64,000 nucleotides of DNA, from positions 5,270,001-5,334,000 of the forward strand of contig LT549889.1 of NCBI GenBank assembly GCA_900078775.1. The letters are read 5' to 3'. The DNA comes from Mycolicibacterium aurum (lineage in GTDB: Bacteria > Actinomycetota > Actinomycetes > Mycobacteriales > Mycobacteriaceae). Each line of letters begins with the position of its first letter. Position 1 is the stretch's first letter. Shown piece by piece: positions 44,006 through 52,338 of the stretch. The notes below the pieces were generated by a model. It was not told where the DNA came from and searched no databases. It worked only from the letters and a program-made list of their open reading frames with translations. The translations under genes were made by a program, and so were the position numbers.

Positions 44006-45150
44006 GCCGCTCCGATCGGATACTCGTCGACGGCCAGGCGGTAGCCGCGCTTCACCACCGTCGACACGATGTTCTTGTCGCCCAACGCGGTTCGCAGCCG
44101 CAGCACCGCGGTCTCCACCGCGTGGGTGTCGGTGCCGCTGCCGGGCAGCGCGCTGAGCAGGTCGAACCGGGACACCACCGCACCGGGCCGGTGCGCCAGT
44201 GCCCGGATGGTGGCCATCCCGGCCGGCGGCAGCTCCTTGACCACGTCGTCGACCAGCACGCAGGTACCGCGGATCTCCAGCAGATGCCCGGCCACCCGCA
44301 TCCGGCGGGACTGCAGCAGCGGCAGCTCGTCGGTGATGTGCCGGGCCAGCGCGCCGAGGCGCATCCGCTCGGGAGCCGAGGTGGGCACCGCGAGCCGGAC
44401 CAGCGGCCGCGCGGTGACCGGGCCCACGCACATGGCGTGCACGTTGGTGCGCAGGGCGCCCAGCACCGCCGCCTCCACGCCCAGGTCGTTGGCCCGCAGC
44501 AGCAGGGCGGCCACCGCCGGGGCGGAGGTGAAGCTGACGGCGTCGAACCGCTGCTCGGCGATCCCGAGCACCAGCTGGTCGAACGGCCCGTTGCGGGGCG
44601 CCGGGTTCCACCGGTACACCCGGATCGGCACCACGTCGGCGCCGGCGGCCCGCAGTTCGTCGAGGAATTCCGGGAACGGATCCCAGTCGTCGTTGGTGCC
44701 GTGCAGCTGGACCGCGATCCGCATCCCGTTGATGCCGCCTTCCAGCAGGTAGTGCAGCAGCTCGCGGGAGGACTCCGATTCCGGGGACCATTCCTCGGGC
44801 AGCCCGGCGGCGCGCAGCGCACCGGTGGCCTTCGGGCCGCGTGACACGATGCGGGCGTCGGCCAGCGCGGCGGTCAGTTCGTGGGCCAGCCCCCACCCGT
44901 CGGCGGCGGCGATCCAGCCGCGCAGCCCGATGCCGGTGGTGGCGATCACGATGTCGGGTGGGGAGGCGATCAGCGCCTCGGTGTTGCGGCGCAGCTCGGC
45001 GTCGTCGGGTAGCGGCACCATGCTGATGGCGGCCGCGCTGGTCACATCGGCGCCCCGGCGGGTCAGCAGCGCGCTCAACTCCTCGGCCCGGCGGGCCGAG
45101 GTCACGGCGACCCGGAACCCGGTGAGCGGAGCCCAGTCAGGTCCAGTCAT
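44002..45150 (-). CDS. Uroporphyrinogen-III synthase domain fused to OmpR-type DNA-binding domain
   Basis: The 382-aa protein joins an N-terminal HemD fold (about residues 12-265: TGFRVAVTSARRAEELSALL, TTGIGLRGW, SFTSAPAVAALL) to a C-terminal winged helix (about 280-380: ALAHRPGAVVSRFDLLSALPG, VETAVLRLRTALGD, VVKRGYRLAV). It is the Rv0260c type, annotated variously as HemD or as a regulator. No receiver domain is present. It may make or sense tetrapyrrole and adjust nitrite assimilation genes; this is inference. ATG 45150 gives the family length; an earlier in-frame start (45201) is less likely. Confidence 0.82.
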   Translation of the reverse strand: MTGPDWAPLTGFRVAVTSARRAEELSALLTRRGADVTSAAAISMVPLPDDAELRRNTEALIASPPDIVIATTGIGLRGWIAAADGWGLAHELTAALADARIVSRGPKATGALRAAGLPEEWSPESESSRELLHYLLEGGINGMRIAVQLHGTNDDWDPFPEFLDELRAAGADVVPIRVYRWNPAPRNGPFDQLVLGIAEQRFDAVSFTSAPAVAALLLRANDLGVEAAVLGALRTNVHAMCVGPVTARPLVRLAVPTSAPERMRLGALARHITDELPLLQSRRMRVAGHLLEIRGTCVLVDDVVKELPPAGMATIRALAHRPGAVVSRFDLLSALPGSGTDTHAVETAVLRLRTALGDKNIVSTVVKRGYRLAVDEYPIGAA

Positions 45151-45351
45151 GACACCTGTGTATTCAGTCCATGTTTCTTCGGTGTTACCCGGCGGTTGCA
45201 CGGCAGTGTCGCCCCGGGTCGGGACGCGGAGAACGCAGCGGGCATGGGTCCAGAGAGTAGGAGCGCTTTGTTGCGCAATCGCTGCTCGCGATAACCCGGC
45301 AGTGAACTTCCGCTCACCGCGGCCGGCGATGGCCTGTGAGGCCCGGCCGCT

Positions 45352-45933
45352 CTACCAGACGTCACCGTCGCGCCAGTCGCAGACGAGGTCGGCGGTCCTG
45401 TCCAGTTCGACGCCGACCGGCAGTACGTAGACCGAGCCGTCGTCCTCGGGGGTGCGGGTGACGCCGGTCGGGGCCAGCACCGAGGTGGGGCCGGTCCACT
45501 GCTGCCAGCCGCGGGGCAGGTACAGCGCCAGGCCGGCCTCCGTCGCGCTGAGCGCACCGAGTTGGTACGCGCCGCGCAGCACCTGTTCCAGGGCGTCCAG
45601 CACGGCGGTGGCCAGACCCTGGCCGCGCCAGTCCGCGCGCACCGCGACGGCCTCGATGTATCCGCAGCGCAGCGCGGTGCCGCGGTAGAGCAGCCGGCGT
45701 TGCACCACCGCGCCGTGCGCGATGATGGCGCCGCGGTGGCTGATCAGGGCGTGCATCCCGCCCAGGGCGTGCTCCCAGTCGGCCTCGGTGAACGCGCCGT
45801 CGGCGCCGACGAACGACTCGACCACCATCCGGTGGGCATCCGCGCGGGTCTCGGCGTCCAGATCGGCGGTGTGGATCAGGCGGGCGGTGTGAACCTCGTG
45901 CACCGCGGCCTGCCCCTGCGGGTGACTGCGCAC
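45352..45933 (-). CDS. aac(2')-I: Aminoglycoside 2'-N-acetyltransferase
   Basis: The up to 193-aa GNAT enzyme is the chromosomal mycobacterial AAC(2') type. It shows VHTARLIHTADLDAETR, TEADWEHALGGMHALI, the acetyl-CoA block AVRADWRGQGLATAVLDALE and the conserved C-terminal CDWRDGDVW. It acetylates the 2'-amino group of gentamicin, tobramycin and dibekacin in vitro; its native substrate is unclear. The GTG at 45933 opens the longest form, and a GTG at 45903 aligns better with the M. tuberculosis start (183 aa). The 200 bases before the HemD-like gene hold nothing recognisable; the narK3 found here in M. tuberculosis is absent. Confidence 0.92.
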   Translation of the reverse strand: MRSHPQGQAAVHEVHTARLIHTADLDAETRADAHRMVVESFVGADGAFTEADWEHALGGMHALISHRGAIIAHGAVVQRRLLYRGTALRCGYIEAVAVRADWRGQGLATAVLDALEQVLRGAYQLGALSATEAGLALYLPRGWQQWTGPTSVLAPTGVTRTPEDDGSVYVLPVGVELDRTADLVCDWRDGDVW

Positions 45934-45967
45934 AAGTGCGTTTCTACCACCAAACGGCGGTATCCGA

Positions 45968-46846
45968 TCAGAACGGTTTGCGGGGACGTGACCAGTGCAG
46001 CCGCACCGTCTGCCCGGGCCGGGTCTGGCCCAGCTTGTCGATGTCCTCGTCGGTCACCACCCCGATCACCGGATAGCCGCCGGTCACCGGGTGGTCGGGT
46101 CCCAGGATCACCGGGAAGCCGTTGGGCGGGATCTGGATAGCGCCGCGGGTGGCGCCCTCACTGGGCAACTGACGGTCGGGCCAGCGGTACTCCAGCGGCA
46201 TGCCGACCAGCCGCATCCCGACCCGGTCGCTGCGGTTGGTCACCAGCCAGTTGGTCCGCACCAGGATGTCGGGGTCGACGAACCAGTCGTCCCGCGGGCC
46301 GGGCACCACCTTCAGCTCCAGGATGTCGGGTTCGATGGTGCCGACCGGGGCCTGATCGATCTCAGGAAAGTCCGCGGTGTGCTCGCCGACCGGCAGCACG
46401 TCCCCGGGCTGCAGCGGCGCCGGCCCGATGCTCGACATCACGTCGTAGCTGCGCGAGCCCAGCACCGGCTGCACGTCGATGCCGCCACGCACCGCGAGGT
46501 AGCTGCGCAGCCCCGAGTGCGGCGCTCCCAGCGAGATCACCTCGCCGTCCTTTGCGTAGTGAATGCTGTTGGTGCCGAACGGAACCCCGTTGACTGCCGG
46601 GTCGGTGTCGGCGCCGGTCACCGCGATGGTGACGTCCCCGCCGCGGACCCGGGCGGAGAACCCGCCGAAGGTGACCTCGACGGTGGCGTGCTCGCCCGGA
46701 TTGGCGACCAGGCGGTTGGCCAGGGTGTGCGCGCGGCGGTCGGCGGCGCCGGACCGGCTCACCCCCATGTGGGCCAGGCCGGGCCGGCCCAGGTCTTCGA
46801 CGAGGGCCAGCGGCCCGGTGCGCAGGACTTCCAGCGTGATGGTCAT
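45968..46846 (-). CDS. pxpC: 5-oxoprolinase subunit C (biotin-dependent carboxylase-like)
   Basis: The 292-aa protein is the PxpC/KipA-type subunit of prokaryotic 5-oxoprolinase, which hydrolyses 5-oxoproline to glutamate with ATP. Typical blocks are LALVEDLGRPGLAHMGVSRS, ANRLVANP, RSYLAVRGGIDVQPVLGSRS and the C-terminal GYPVIGVVT. The start ATG 46846 follows GAGGGAA; a frame extending to 46900 lacks support. It follows pxpB after 61 bases. The metal-free PxpA subunit gene is not in this window. Confidence 0.85.
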   Translation of the reverse strand: MTITLEVLRTGPLALVEDLGRPGLAHMGVSRSGAADRRAHTLANRLVANPGEHATVEVTFGGFSARVRGGDVTIAVTGADTDPAVNGVPFGTNSIHYAKDGEVISLGAPHSGLRSYLAVRGGIDVQPVLGSRSYDVMSSIGPAPLQPGDVLPVGEHTADFPEIDQAPVGTIEPDILELKVVPGPRDDWFVDPDILVRTNWLVTNRSDRVGMRLVGMPLEYRWPDRQLPSEGATRGAIQIPPNGFPVILGPDHPVTGGYPVIGVVTDEDIDKLGQTRPGQTVRLHWSRPRKPF

Positions 46847-46907
46847 TTGATTCCCTCGCAGGCTCGGGTCTCGCATGTGGATTGTCGGTTCGCTCCGCAA
46901 GCGTCGC

Positions 46908-47567
46908 TCATGAGATCTCCCGGAAGGCGACGGTCATGCCCGGCGTCAGCAGCGCGGGATTGTCACGGGTCACGTCGAACAGCGCGGCGTCGGTGCGGCC
47001 GATCAACTGCCAGCCGCCGGGGGAGACCCGCGGGTAGATGCCGCTGAACTCGCCGGCCAGGGCGACCGATCCGGCGGGTACCCGGGTGCGGGGTTCGTCC
47101 CGGCGCGGCACCCGCAGGCGCGGGTCGCCGTCGACCAGGTAGGCGAATCCCGGTGCGAATCCGCCGAATCCGACGCGCCACAGGGTGCCGGTGTGCGCGG
47201 CCACCACCTCGGCGGTGCTCAGCCCGGTCAGGTCGGCCACCGCCTGCAGGTCCTCGCCGTCGTAGGTGACGTCGATGACCACGTCGGGGTGCTGCGCGGT
47301 GCCGGTCTCCCGCACGGTGTATTCGGGCCGCAGTTTTCCGAGCCGTTGCCGGGTGGGCGGTTGATAGCGCGGGCCGGCCAGTTTGATCAGCACGGTGCGC
47401 GAAGCCGGCACGATGTCCAGCACGCCCGGTAGACCGGCCTGTTTGAGGGTTTCGGTCCACGCCAATACGTCCGCGGTGCTGTCGAACTCGAGCAGCAACG
47501 CCTGATCGCCATAGTCACGAACGGTGCCCAGTGCGCCGGGCGCCTTGATTTCCGTTGTCACGCTCAT
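46908..47567 (-). CDS. pxpB: 5-oxoprolinase subunit B
   Basis: The 219-aa protein is the PxpB/KipI-type subunit, with YGDQALLLEF, the long central sheet and the signature GFAPGFAYLVDGDPRLRVPRR, then PAGSVALAGEFSGIYP. It works with PxpC, encoded just downstream; together with a distant PxpA they would recycle 5-oxoproline. The gene corresponds to Rv0264c. Start: ATG 47567. The 61-base gap to pxpC contains GC-rich repeat-like text (TCGGTTCGCTCCGCAAGCG) rather than a second promoter. Confidence 0.85.
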   Translation of the reverse strand: MSVTTEIKAPGALGTVRDYGDQALLLEFDSTADVLAWTETLKQAGLPGVLDIVPASRTVLIKLAGPRYQPPTRQRLGKLRPEYTVRETGTAQHPDVVIDVTYDGEDLQAVADLTGLSTAEVVAAHTGTLWRVGFGGFAPGFAYLVDGDPRLRVPRRDEPRTRVPAGSVALAGEFSGIYPRVSPGGWQLIGRTDAALFDVTRDNPALLTPGMTVAFREIS

Positions 47568-47641
47568 CTACCGAAGCTACCGCTGAGTAGGTTGATTTTC
47601 GAGGGGTCTGCGGACTTTGCCAGACCATCCTTAGAGCCTGC

Positions 47642-48325
47642 TCACAGAGCAGGCTGATACGTCGGTTCCCGGCGCTTGATCACCGCGATCACCCGGTAGG
47701 TCACCGGCAGCATGACCACCTCGATGACGGTCTTGTACAGCCAGCCCAGCGCGGTGTAGACGACGAAATCCCAGAAGCTGGTGATGCCGATGGCGTTGGC
47801 GGCGATGGCGCAGAACACCAGGGTGTCACCGAGCTGGCCGCCGAAGGTGGACCCGATCAGCCGGGCCCACAGATGCTTCTCCTTGGTGCGCTCCTTGATC
47901 TTCACCACCAGCCAGGCGTTGATCGTCTGCCCGACCAGGAATCCGGCCAGGCCGGCGACGATCAGCTGGGTGTAGGCGTGCACGACGTTCTCGAAGTGCG
48001 GTTGGTTGACGTAGAAGTCGGCGGCCGGCAGATAGATCGTCACCCAGAACGCCAGCGCGGCCAGGGCGTTCATCGCGAAGCCGACCAGGATGGCGCGCCG
48101 GGCCGCCTTGAAGCCGTACACCTCGGAGAGCACGTCGCCGATCACGTAGGTCAGCGGGAACACGATGAACCCGCCGTCGGTGATGATCGGGCCGAAGGCC
48201 ACCCCTTTGGTGGCGGTGACGTTGGAGATGATGATCAGCGCGGTGAAGACGGCGACGAGTACCGGATAGTAGGCCGAACCGGCGTTCGCGTAGGCGGGGC
48301 GCTGCGGGTCGGCCGGGCTGTTCAC
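47642..48325 (-). CDS. VUT-family transporter (queuosine-precursor-transporter-like)
   Basis: The 227-aa protein has six predicted helices and the YhhQ/VUT family blocks TALIIISNVTATKG, TDGGFIVFPLTYVIGDVLSEVYG and IGSTFGGQLGDTLVFCAIA. In E. coli YhhQ takes up the queuosine precursor preQ1/preQ0; the role in mycobacteria is less certain. The start is a GTG at 48325, since the neighbouring ATG is out of frame. It follows the fecB2 gene by 23 bases on the same strand and may be cotranscribed. Confidence 0.8.
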   Translation of the reverse strand: MNSPADPQRPAYANAGSAYYPVLVAVFTALIIISNVTATKGVAFGPIITDGGFIVFPLTYVIGDVLSEVYGFKAARRAILVGFAMNALAALAFWVTIYLPAADFYVNQPHFENVVHAYTQLIVAGLAGFLVGQTINAWLVVKIKERTKEKHLWARLIGSTFGGQLGDTLVFCAIAANAIGITSFWDFVVYTALGWLYKTVIEVVMLPVTYRVIAVIKRREPTYQPAL

Positions 48326-48348
48326 CCGGTCATTCTCGCAGGCGGCGG

Positions 48349-49293
48349 TCAGCCCAGCGCGGCGCGCAGCATCGGCGGCAGCGCCTCGGCCACCAGCGGC
48401 AGCGACAGCGGCGAGCTGAAGGTGATCGCCGCGGCCAGGTCACGGCCGGTGAACACGTTGCGCGGGCCCTGTGCGGCGATCACCGGATCGGCGGACAGCA
48501 CCGTGATCTCGGCGTCGTCGGCGGTCCAGATCAGCACATCGGCCGCCTCCAGCACCTCGGCCATCCGGTCCCGCGGGACCGTCCGGTCGACCTCGGGGAC
48601 CTCGAAGCCGAGTTGGGTGAGGAACTCGGTGCGCCAACCCGGCGGGGTGGCGACCAGATCGGTGCCGTCCAGGCCGCCCTGCAGCAGCAGTGCGCGCTTG
48701 CCCTTGAACACGGTGTTCTCCGCGCCGAGGGCGGTGAACCGGTCGTCGATGTCGGTGATGAGCTGCTGCATCCGGTCGTGCTGGAACACCGCGGATCCGA
48801 TGGCGGTGGCCTGGTCCTTCCACGGTTCGAAGAACGCGTCCGGGCCGGACTGGGCGATGGTGGGGGCGACGTTGGACAGCCGGGTGTAGGTGTCGCGGTC
48901 CAGCCCGGCGTTGGTGGCGATGATCAGGTCCGGGTTCAGCGCGGTGATGGCCTCGAAGTTCAGCCCGTCGTCGAGGTTCAATACCACCGGTTGGGCGTCC
49001 CCGAGGGCCGCGGTCGCCCACGGCCACACCGCGAACGGCTGCCCGCCGAACCATTCGGTCACCCCGATCGGGATCACCCCGACCGCCAGCAGGCAGTCCT
49101 GACCGGTCAGACCGGCGCTGACCACCCGGGTGGGCGGGCCCGGGATCCGGGTCTGCCCGAAGGCGTGCTCGACGGTGACGGACCCGTCGTCGGCGACGCT
49201 GCCCGGCGGCGTGGACCGGCAGCCCGCGGCGGCCGCCGCCGACCCGGCGGCGAGCGCCAGCAGGAACCCTCGCCGGGACCAGGTTGACGACAC
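48349..49293 (-). CDS. fecB2: Iron-siderophore ABC transporter substrate-binding lipoprotein (FecB2-like)
   Basis: The 314-aa exported protein starts with a twin-arginine-like signal (WSRRGFLLALAAGSAAAAAG) and a lipobox Cys at about residue 25 (AAGC). The mature part has the periplasmic-binding-protein class III fold of FecB/FepB type, with ALNPDLIIATNAG and a long spanning helix. It matches Rv0265c in position. No permease or ATPase lies beside it, so it must share components encoded elsewhere. The start is GTG 49293. Confidence 0.82.
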   Translation of the reverse strand: MSSTWSRRGFLLALAAGSAAAAAGCRSTPPGSVADDGSVTVEHAFGQTRIPGPPTRVVSAGLTGQDCLLAVGVIPIGVTEWFGGQPFAVWPWATAALGDAQPVVLNLDDGLNFEAITALNPDLIIATNAGLDRDTYTRLSNVAPTIAQSGPDAFFEPWKDQATAIGSAVFQHDRMQQLITDIDDRFTALGAENTVFKGKRALLLQGGLDGTDLVATPPGWRTEFLTQLGFEVPEVDRTVPRDRMAEVLEAADVLIWTADDAEITVLSADPVIAAQGPRNVFTGRDLAAAITFSSPLSLPLVAEALPPMLRAALG

Positions 49294-49309
49294 GCCGTGA
49301 GCGTAACCG

Positions 49310-50443
49310 CTACCCGACGGTGAAGTTCCCGAAGAGCAGGGTCGCCAGGCCGAGCGCCGCCACGATGTTCACCACGGTCGCCGCGGCGAACAATGCCACC
49401 GGCCGCCAGCCGGCCTCGCGTAGCCCGCGCAGCGAGAACTCCAGACCGATGGCGACGAACGCGAAGATCAGGAACCAGGTGCGCAGATCGTTGACGGTGG
49501 AGATATCGGCCTTGTCCCCACCCCACAGCAGGTACAGGGTGCCGATGACGGAGGCGGCGATGAAGCCGAGCACGAACTTGGGGAACCGGTCCCAGAACTC
49601 GCGCAGCGACGGGCGGGCCTGGGCTCCCGATTTCCGCTCCACCTTCAGCGCGAAGTACGCGGTCAGCGCGATCGCGACGACGCCGATCAACGCGTTCTGG
49701 GTGGTCTTGACGATGGTCGCGATCTGCAGGGCGTCCTCACCGGCGATCGCCCCGGCCGCGGCCACCGCGGCGGTGGTGTCGATGTTGCCGCCGATCCAGG
49801 CACCGGCTACCGCATCGGAGAGCCCGAACACCGAGGCCAGCCACGGCAGCAGGAAGATCGACGGGAGCGCGAAGATGATCACCAGGGAGGCGGCGTAGGC
49901 CAGCTGTTCGCGTTTGGCCTGCACCGCGCCGGCGGCGGCGATGGCGGCGCTGACCCCGCAGATCGACACCGCCGAGGCCAGCAACGCCCGCAGCTTGTCC
50001 TCCAGGCCGAGGCGGCCGCCCAGCCACCAGGTGAACCCGAACACGATGGTGATCAGCAGTAGCGCCTGGACGATGGCCGGTCCCGCGGCGGTGACCAGAA
50101 GTTTGAGGTTGATCGACGCGCCGAGCAGGACCAGGCCGGTCTTGATGAAGAACTCGGTGCGGAAACCGCGCGAGACCGCTTCGCGCAGAGCGAGTTTGGT
50201 GAGGATGATGTTGCCGACCAGGCCCAGTGCGATCGCGTAGATCGGGAACTCGATGGACTTGGCCACCTTGGCCAGCGGGGTTCCGGCCGCCCAGCCGGGG
50301 ACCATTTGCTCCAGGAACCGGGTGGCCGCCCCGAGCGCGATCACCACGAACACGCCGGCGATGACGAAGCCCAGCCGGCTGGAGCGCGGATCGGTGCGTT
50401 CGGCGGCGTCCTTGCCGGCGGTGACGTCCTCGGTCTCGGTCAC
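49310..50443 (-). CDS. YeiH-family putative sulfate/anion exporter
   Basis: The 377-aa membrane protein has about ten helices and YeiH (UPF0324) blocks GLVGNIILTKLALREAV, FFIKTGLVLLGASINL, SICGVSAAIAAAGAV, GAWIGGNIDTTAAVAAAGAI and IVKTTQNALIGVVA. Members export sulfonate-derived sulfate or related anions; the substrate here is not known. The start chosen is GTG 50443, because its GTG overlaps the stop of a 35-aa peptide ORF (GTGA). A longer frame exists upstream but carries no membrane or conserved sequence. Confidence 0.8.
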   Translation of the reverse strand: MTETEDVTAGKDAAERTDPRSSRLGFVIAGVFVVIALGAATRFLEQMVPGWAAGTPLAKVAKSIEFPIYAIALGLVGNIILTKLALREAVSRGFRTEFFIKTGLVLLGASINLKLLVTAAGPAIVQALLLITIVFGFTWWLGGRLGLEDKLRALLASAVSICGVSAAIAAAGAVQAKREQLAYAASLVIIFALPSIFLLPWLASVFGLSDAVAGAWIGGNIDTTAAVAAAGAIAGEDALQIATIVKTTQNALIGVVAIALTAYFALKVERKSGAQARPSLREFWDRFPKFVLGFIAASVIGTLYLLWGGDKADISTVNDLRTWFLIFAFVAIGLEFSLRGLREAGWRPVALFAAATVVNIVAALGLATLLFGNFTVG

Positions 50444-50547
50444 GGGATCACGCTCCCGGGGATGACGCCGAGCAGCACCAGCGCCAGCAGCGCCAGGCCG
50501 ACGATCACGGCCAGCCAGTCCTCGTTGAGTTTCGCGGGTTGGGCCAT
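50440..50547 (-). CDS. 35-aa single-span membrane peptide coupled to the YeiH gene
   Basis: An ORF of 36 codons starts at ATG 50547 and ends at 50440 within the GTGA overlap of the YeiH start. The peptide is MAQPAKLNEDWLAVIVGLAL at its N-terminus and continues through a hydrophobic stretch (LLALVLLGVIPG) to its end: one membrane helix with a short polar head. Its small size hides it from ordinary gene calling. The four-base overlap argues for translational coupling and a functional partnership with the exporter, for example as a small subunit. No family is recognised. Confidence 0.6.
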   Translation of the reverse strand: MAQPAKLNEDWLAVIVGLALLALVLLGVIPGSVIP

Positions 50548-50681
50548 GGCCGGACACTAGGACGATCCGCGTCGGTGCTCACCGGTTGTGCTCACCGGGA
50601 ATCGAAAGTCAGCCGCGCACACCCAGGGCGACCGGCACGGTCTCCCGGTGTGCGGCGAGAACGGTCTTCGCGCAGTGGAAT

Positions 50682-51278
50682 TCAGAGAGCGCTGAGCCCG
50701 CGCAACAGCACCTCGAGACCGAAATCGAACGCATCCCCGGCACGGTCGGCCTTGTCGGCGCCGGTGTCGAGGGCGGCCGCGAGTTCCGGGCCGACGTCGG
50801 GGCTGGCACCCCAGGGGGCCGCTGGGGCGGCCGCGTCGAGTGCGGAACCGAGTACGAAGCTGTCGATCAGGGTGATGATGCGCAACGTGTCGCGGGGGTC
50901 GAAGCCGGCCTCGGTCAGGGTGCGGGCGAGCGCGTTGTACATGGTGATGGCCTGCTCGCTGGTGACCGGGTAGGCCGTCAACAGCGGGATCAGCCGCGGG
51001 TAGCGGGCGTAGCTGCGCCGGTAGGACCGCATGATGGCGGCGACGACGTCGAGCCACGGGCCGGTGGGGTCCGGGAGTTCGACCTCGCTCATCGCCTTCT
51101 CCCGGAGCAGTTCGATGATCTGTTCGCGCCCGGCCACGTGGTTGTACAGCGAGGACGGGCTGACCTTCAGTTTGCGGGCCAGTTCGGGGATGGTGAATCC
51201 GCCGGTCGCATCGACGAGATCCATTGCCGCCGAGGCGATCCGTTCACTGGACAGAATGGCCACCTTGGGTCGTCCCAT
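50682..51278 (-). CDS. TetR-family repressor of the agmatine operon
   Basis: The 198-aa regulator has an N-terminal TetR helix-turn-helix (SSERIASAAMDLVDATGGFT, RKLKVSPSSLYNHVAGREQI) and a helical ligand domain resembling the TetR_C group of actinobacterial regulators. The start is ATG 51278 with GGGAGGA seven bases upstream; the longer frame runs into the opposite gene. It is divergent from aguB, and a perfect 19-bp palindrome stands between them. It probably represses aguB-aguA, and itself, until a polyamine-related ligand binds. Confidence 0.8.
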   Translation of the reverse strand: MGRPKVAILSSERIASAAMDLVDATGGFTIPELARKLKVSPSSLYNHVAGREQIIELLREKAMSEVELPDPTGPWLDVVAAIMRSYRRSYARYPRLIPLLTAYPVTSEQAITMYNALARTLTEAGFDPRDTLRIITLIDSFVLGSALDAAAPAAPWGASPDVGPELAAALDTGADKADRAGDAFDFGLEVLLRGLSAL

Positions 51279-51325
51279 GCGATTCCTCCCGTGCTCTTTA
51301 CAACGGCGTGCGCACACCCCACAAT

Positions 51326-51344
51326 AAACGAATCTGATTCGTTT
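51326..51344. promoter_or_regulatory. Perfect 19-bp palindrome, TetR operator
   Basis: AAACGAATC-T-GATTCGTTT, exact on both arms. It lies 13 bases before the aguB start codon, overlapping the region upstream of its ribosome binding site (AGGAG, 51346-51350), and 47 bases from the TetR start. Steric repression of both genes is expected. Confidence 0.78.
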
Positions 51345-51357
51345 TAGGAGTTTCGAC

Positions 51358-52338
51358 ATGCAGACGCTGATCGCCCCGGCCGCCGAACCGCTGTCCCGCT
51401 CACACCCGTCGCAGCGGCCGCCGCTGCGGGTGGGCCTGGTGCAGCACCGCTGGCGTCCCGACGCGGGAGAGTTGGCCCGGGTGCTGCGCGAGGGCATCGA
51501 CCGGGCGGCCGGCGAGGGCGCCACCGCGGTGTTCCTGCCGGAGATCACCCTGCTGCGCTACCCGGCCGACGTACCCGCTGGGCCCAACCCGGGCGCGCAG
51601 GCCGAGGACCTCACCGGCGGGCCCACGTTCGCGCTGGCGGCCGAGGCCGCCCGGGCCAACGGCATCTTCGTGCACGCCTCGCTGTATGAGAAGGTGCCGG
51701 CGGCCGACGGTTTGGGCTACAACACCGCGATCCTGGTGTCCCCGGCCGGAGAGTTGGCCGGGCGCACCCGCAAGACGCACATCCCGATCTCGGCCGGCTA
51801 CTACGAGGACACCTACTTCCGGCCGGGCCCCGCCGAGGACGCCTACCCGGTCTACGCCCCCGACGGTCTGGGCGCCCGCATCGGGATGCCGACCTGCTGG
51901 GACGAATGGTTCCCCGAGGTGGCGCGCAACTATTCGCTGGGCGGCGCCGAGATCGTGGTCTACCCGACGGCGATCGGGTCGGAGCCGGTGTTCCCGGCCC
52001 TCGACACCCGGCCACTGTGGCAGCAGGTGATCGTGGCCAACGGCATCAGCAGCGGACTGTTCATGGTGGTGCCCAACCGCACCGGCAACGAGGGGTCGCT
52101 GTCCTTCTACGGGTCCTCGTTCATCTCCGACCCGTACGGCCGGGTGCTGGTGCAGGCGCCGCGCGACGAGGAGGCGGTGTTGGTGGCCGACCTGGATCTG
52201 GATCAGCGCCGGGATTGGTTGGAGCTCTTCCCGTTTCTGTTGACGCGGCGCCCGGACAGCTACGGCGCGCTGACCGCGCCGGTGGACGCCTCGCGGCCGT
52301 ACGGCACGGGGCACGAAGCCACCGCGGTGGTGAAGTGA
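51358..52338 (+). CDS. aguB: N-carbamoylputrescine amidohydrolase
   Basis: The 326-aa carbon-nitrogen hydrolase (nitrilase superfamily) has the catalytic triad Glu62 (VFLPEITLLRYP), Lys139 (RTRKTHIPI) and Cys180 (GMPTCWDEWFPE). With agmatine deiminase downstream it converts N-carbamoylputrescine to putrescine, ammonia and CO2. The N-terminal 20 residues are variable. Start: ATG 51358 with AGGAG. It is translationally coupled to aguA (TGATG). Control by the divergent TetR regulator is likely. Confidence 0.88.
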   Translation: MQTLIAPAAEPLSRSHPSQRPPLRVGLVQHRWRPDAGELARVLREGIDRAAGEGATAVFLPEITLLRYPADVPAGPNPGAQAEDLTGGPTFALAAEAARANGIFVHASLYEKVPAADGLGYNTAILVSPAGELAGRTRKTHIPISAGYYEDTYFRPGPAEDAYPVYAPDGLGARIGMPTCWDEWFPEVARNYSLGGAEIVVYPTAIGSEPVFPALDTRPLWQQVIVANGISSGLFMVVPNRTGNEGSLSFYGSSFISDPYGRVLVQAPRDEEAVLVADLDLDQRRDWLELFPFLLTRRPDSYGALTAPVDASRPYGTGHEATAVVK

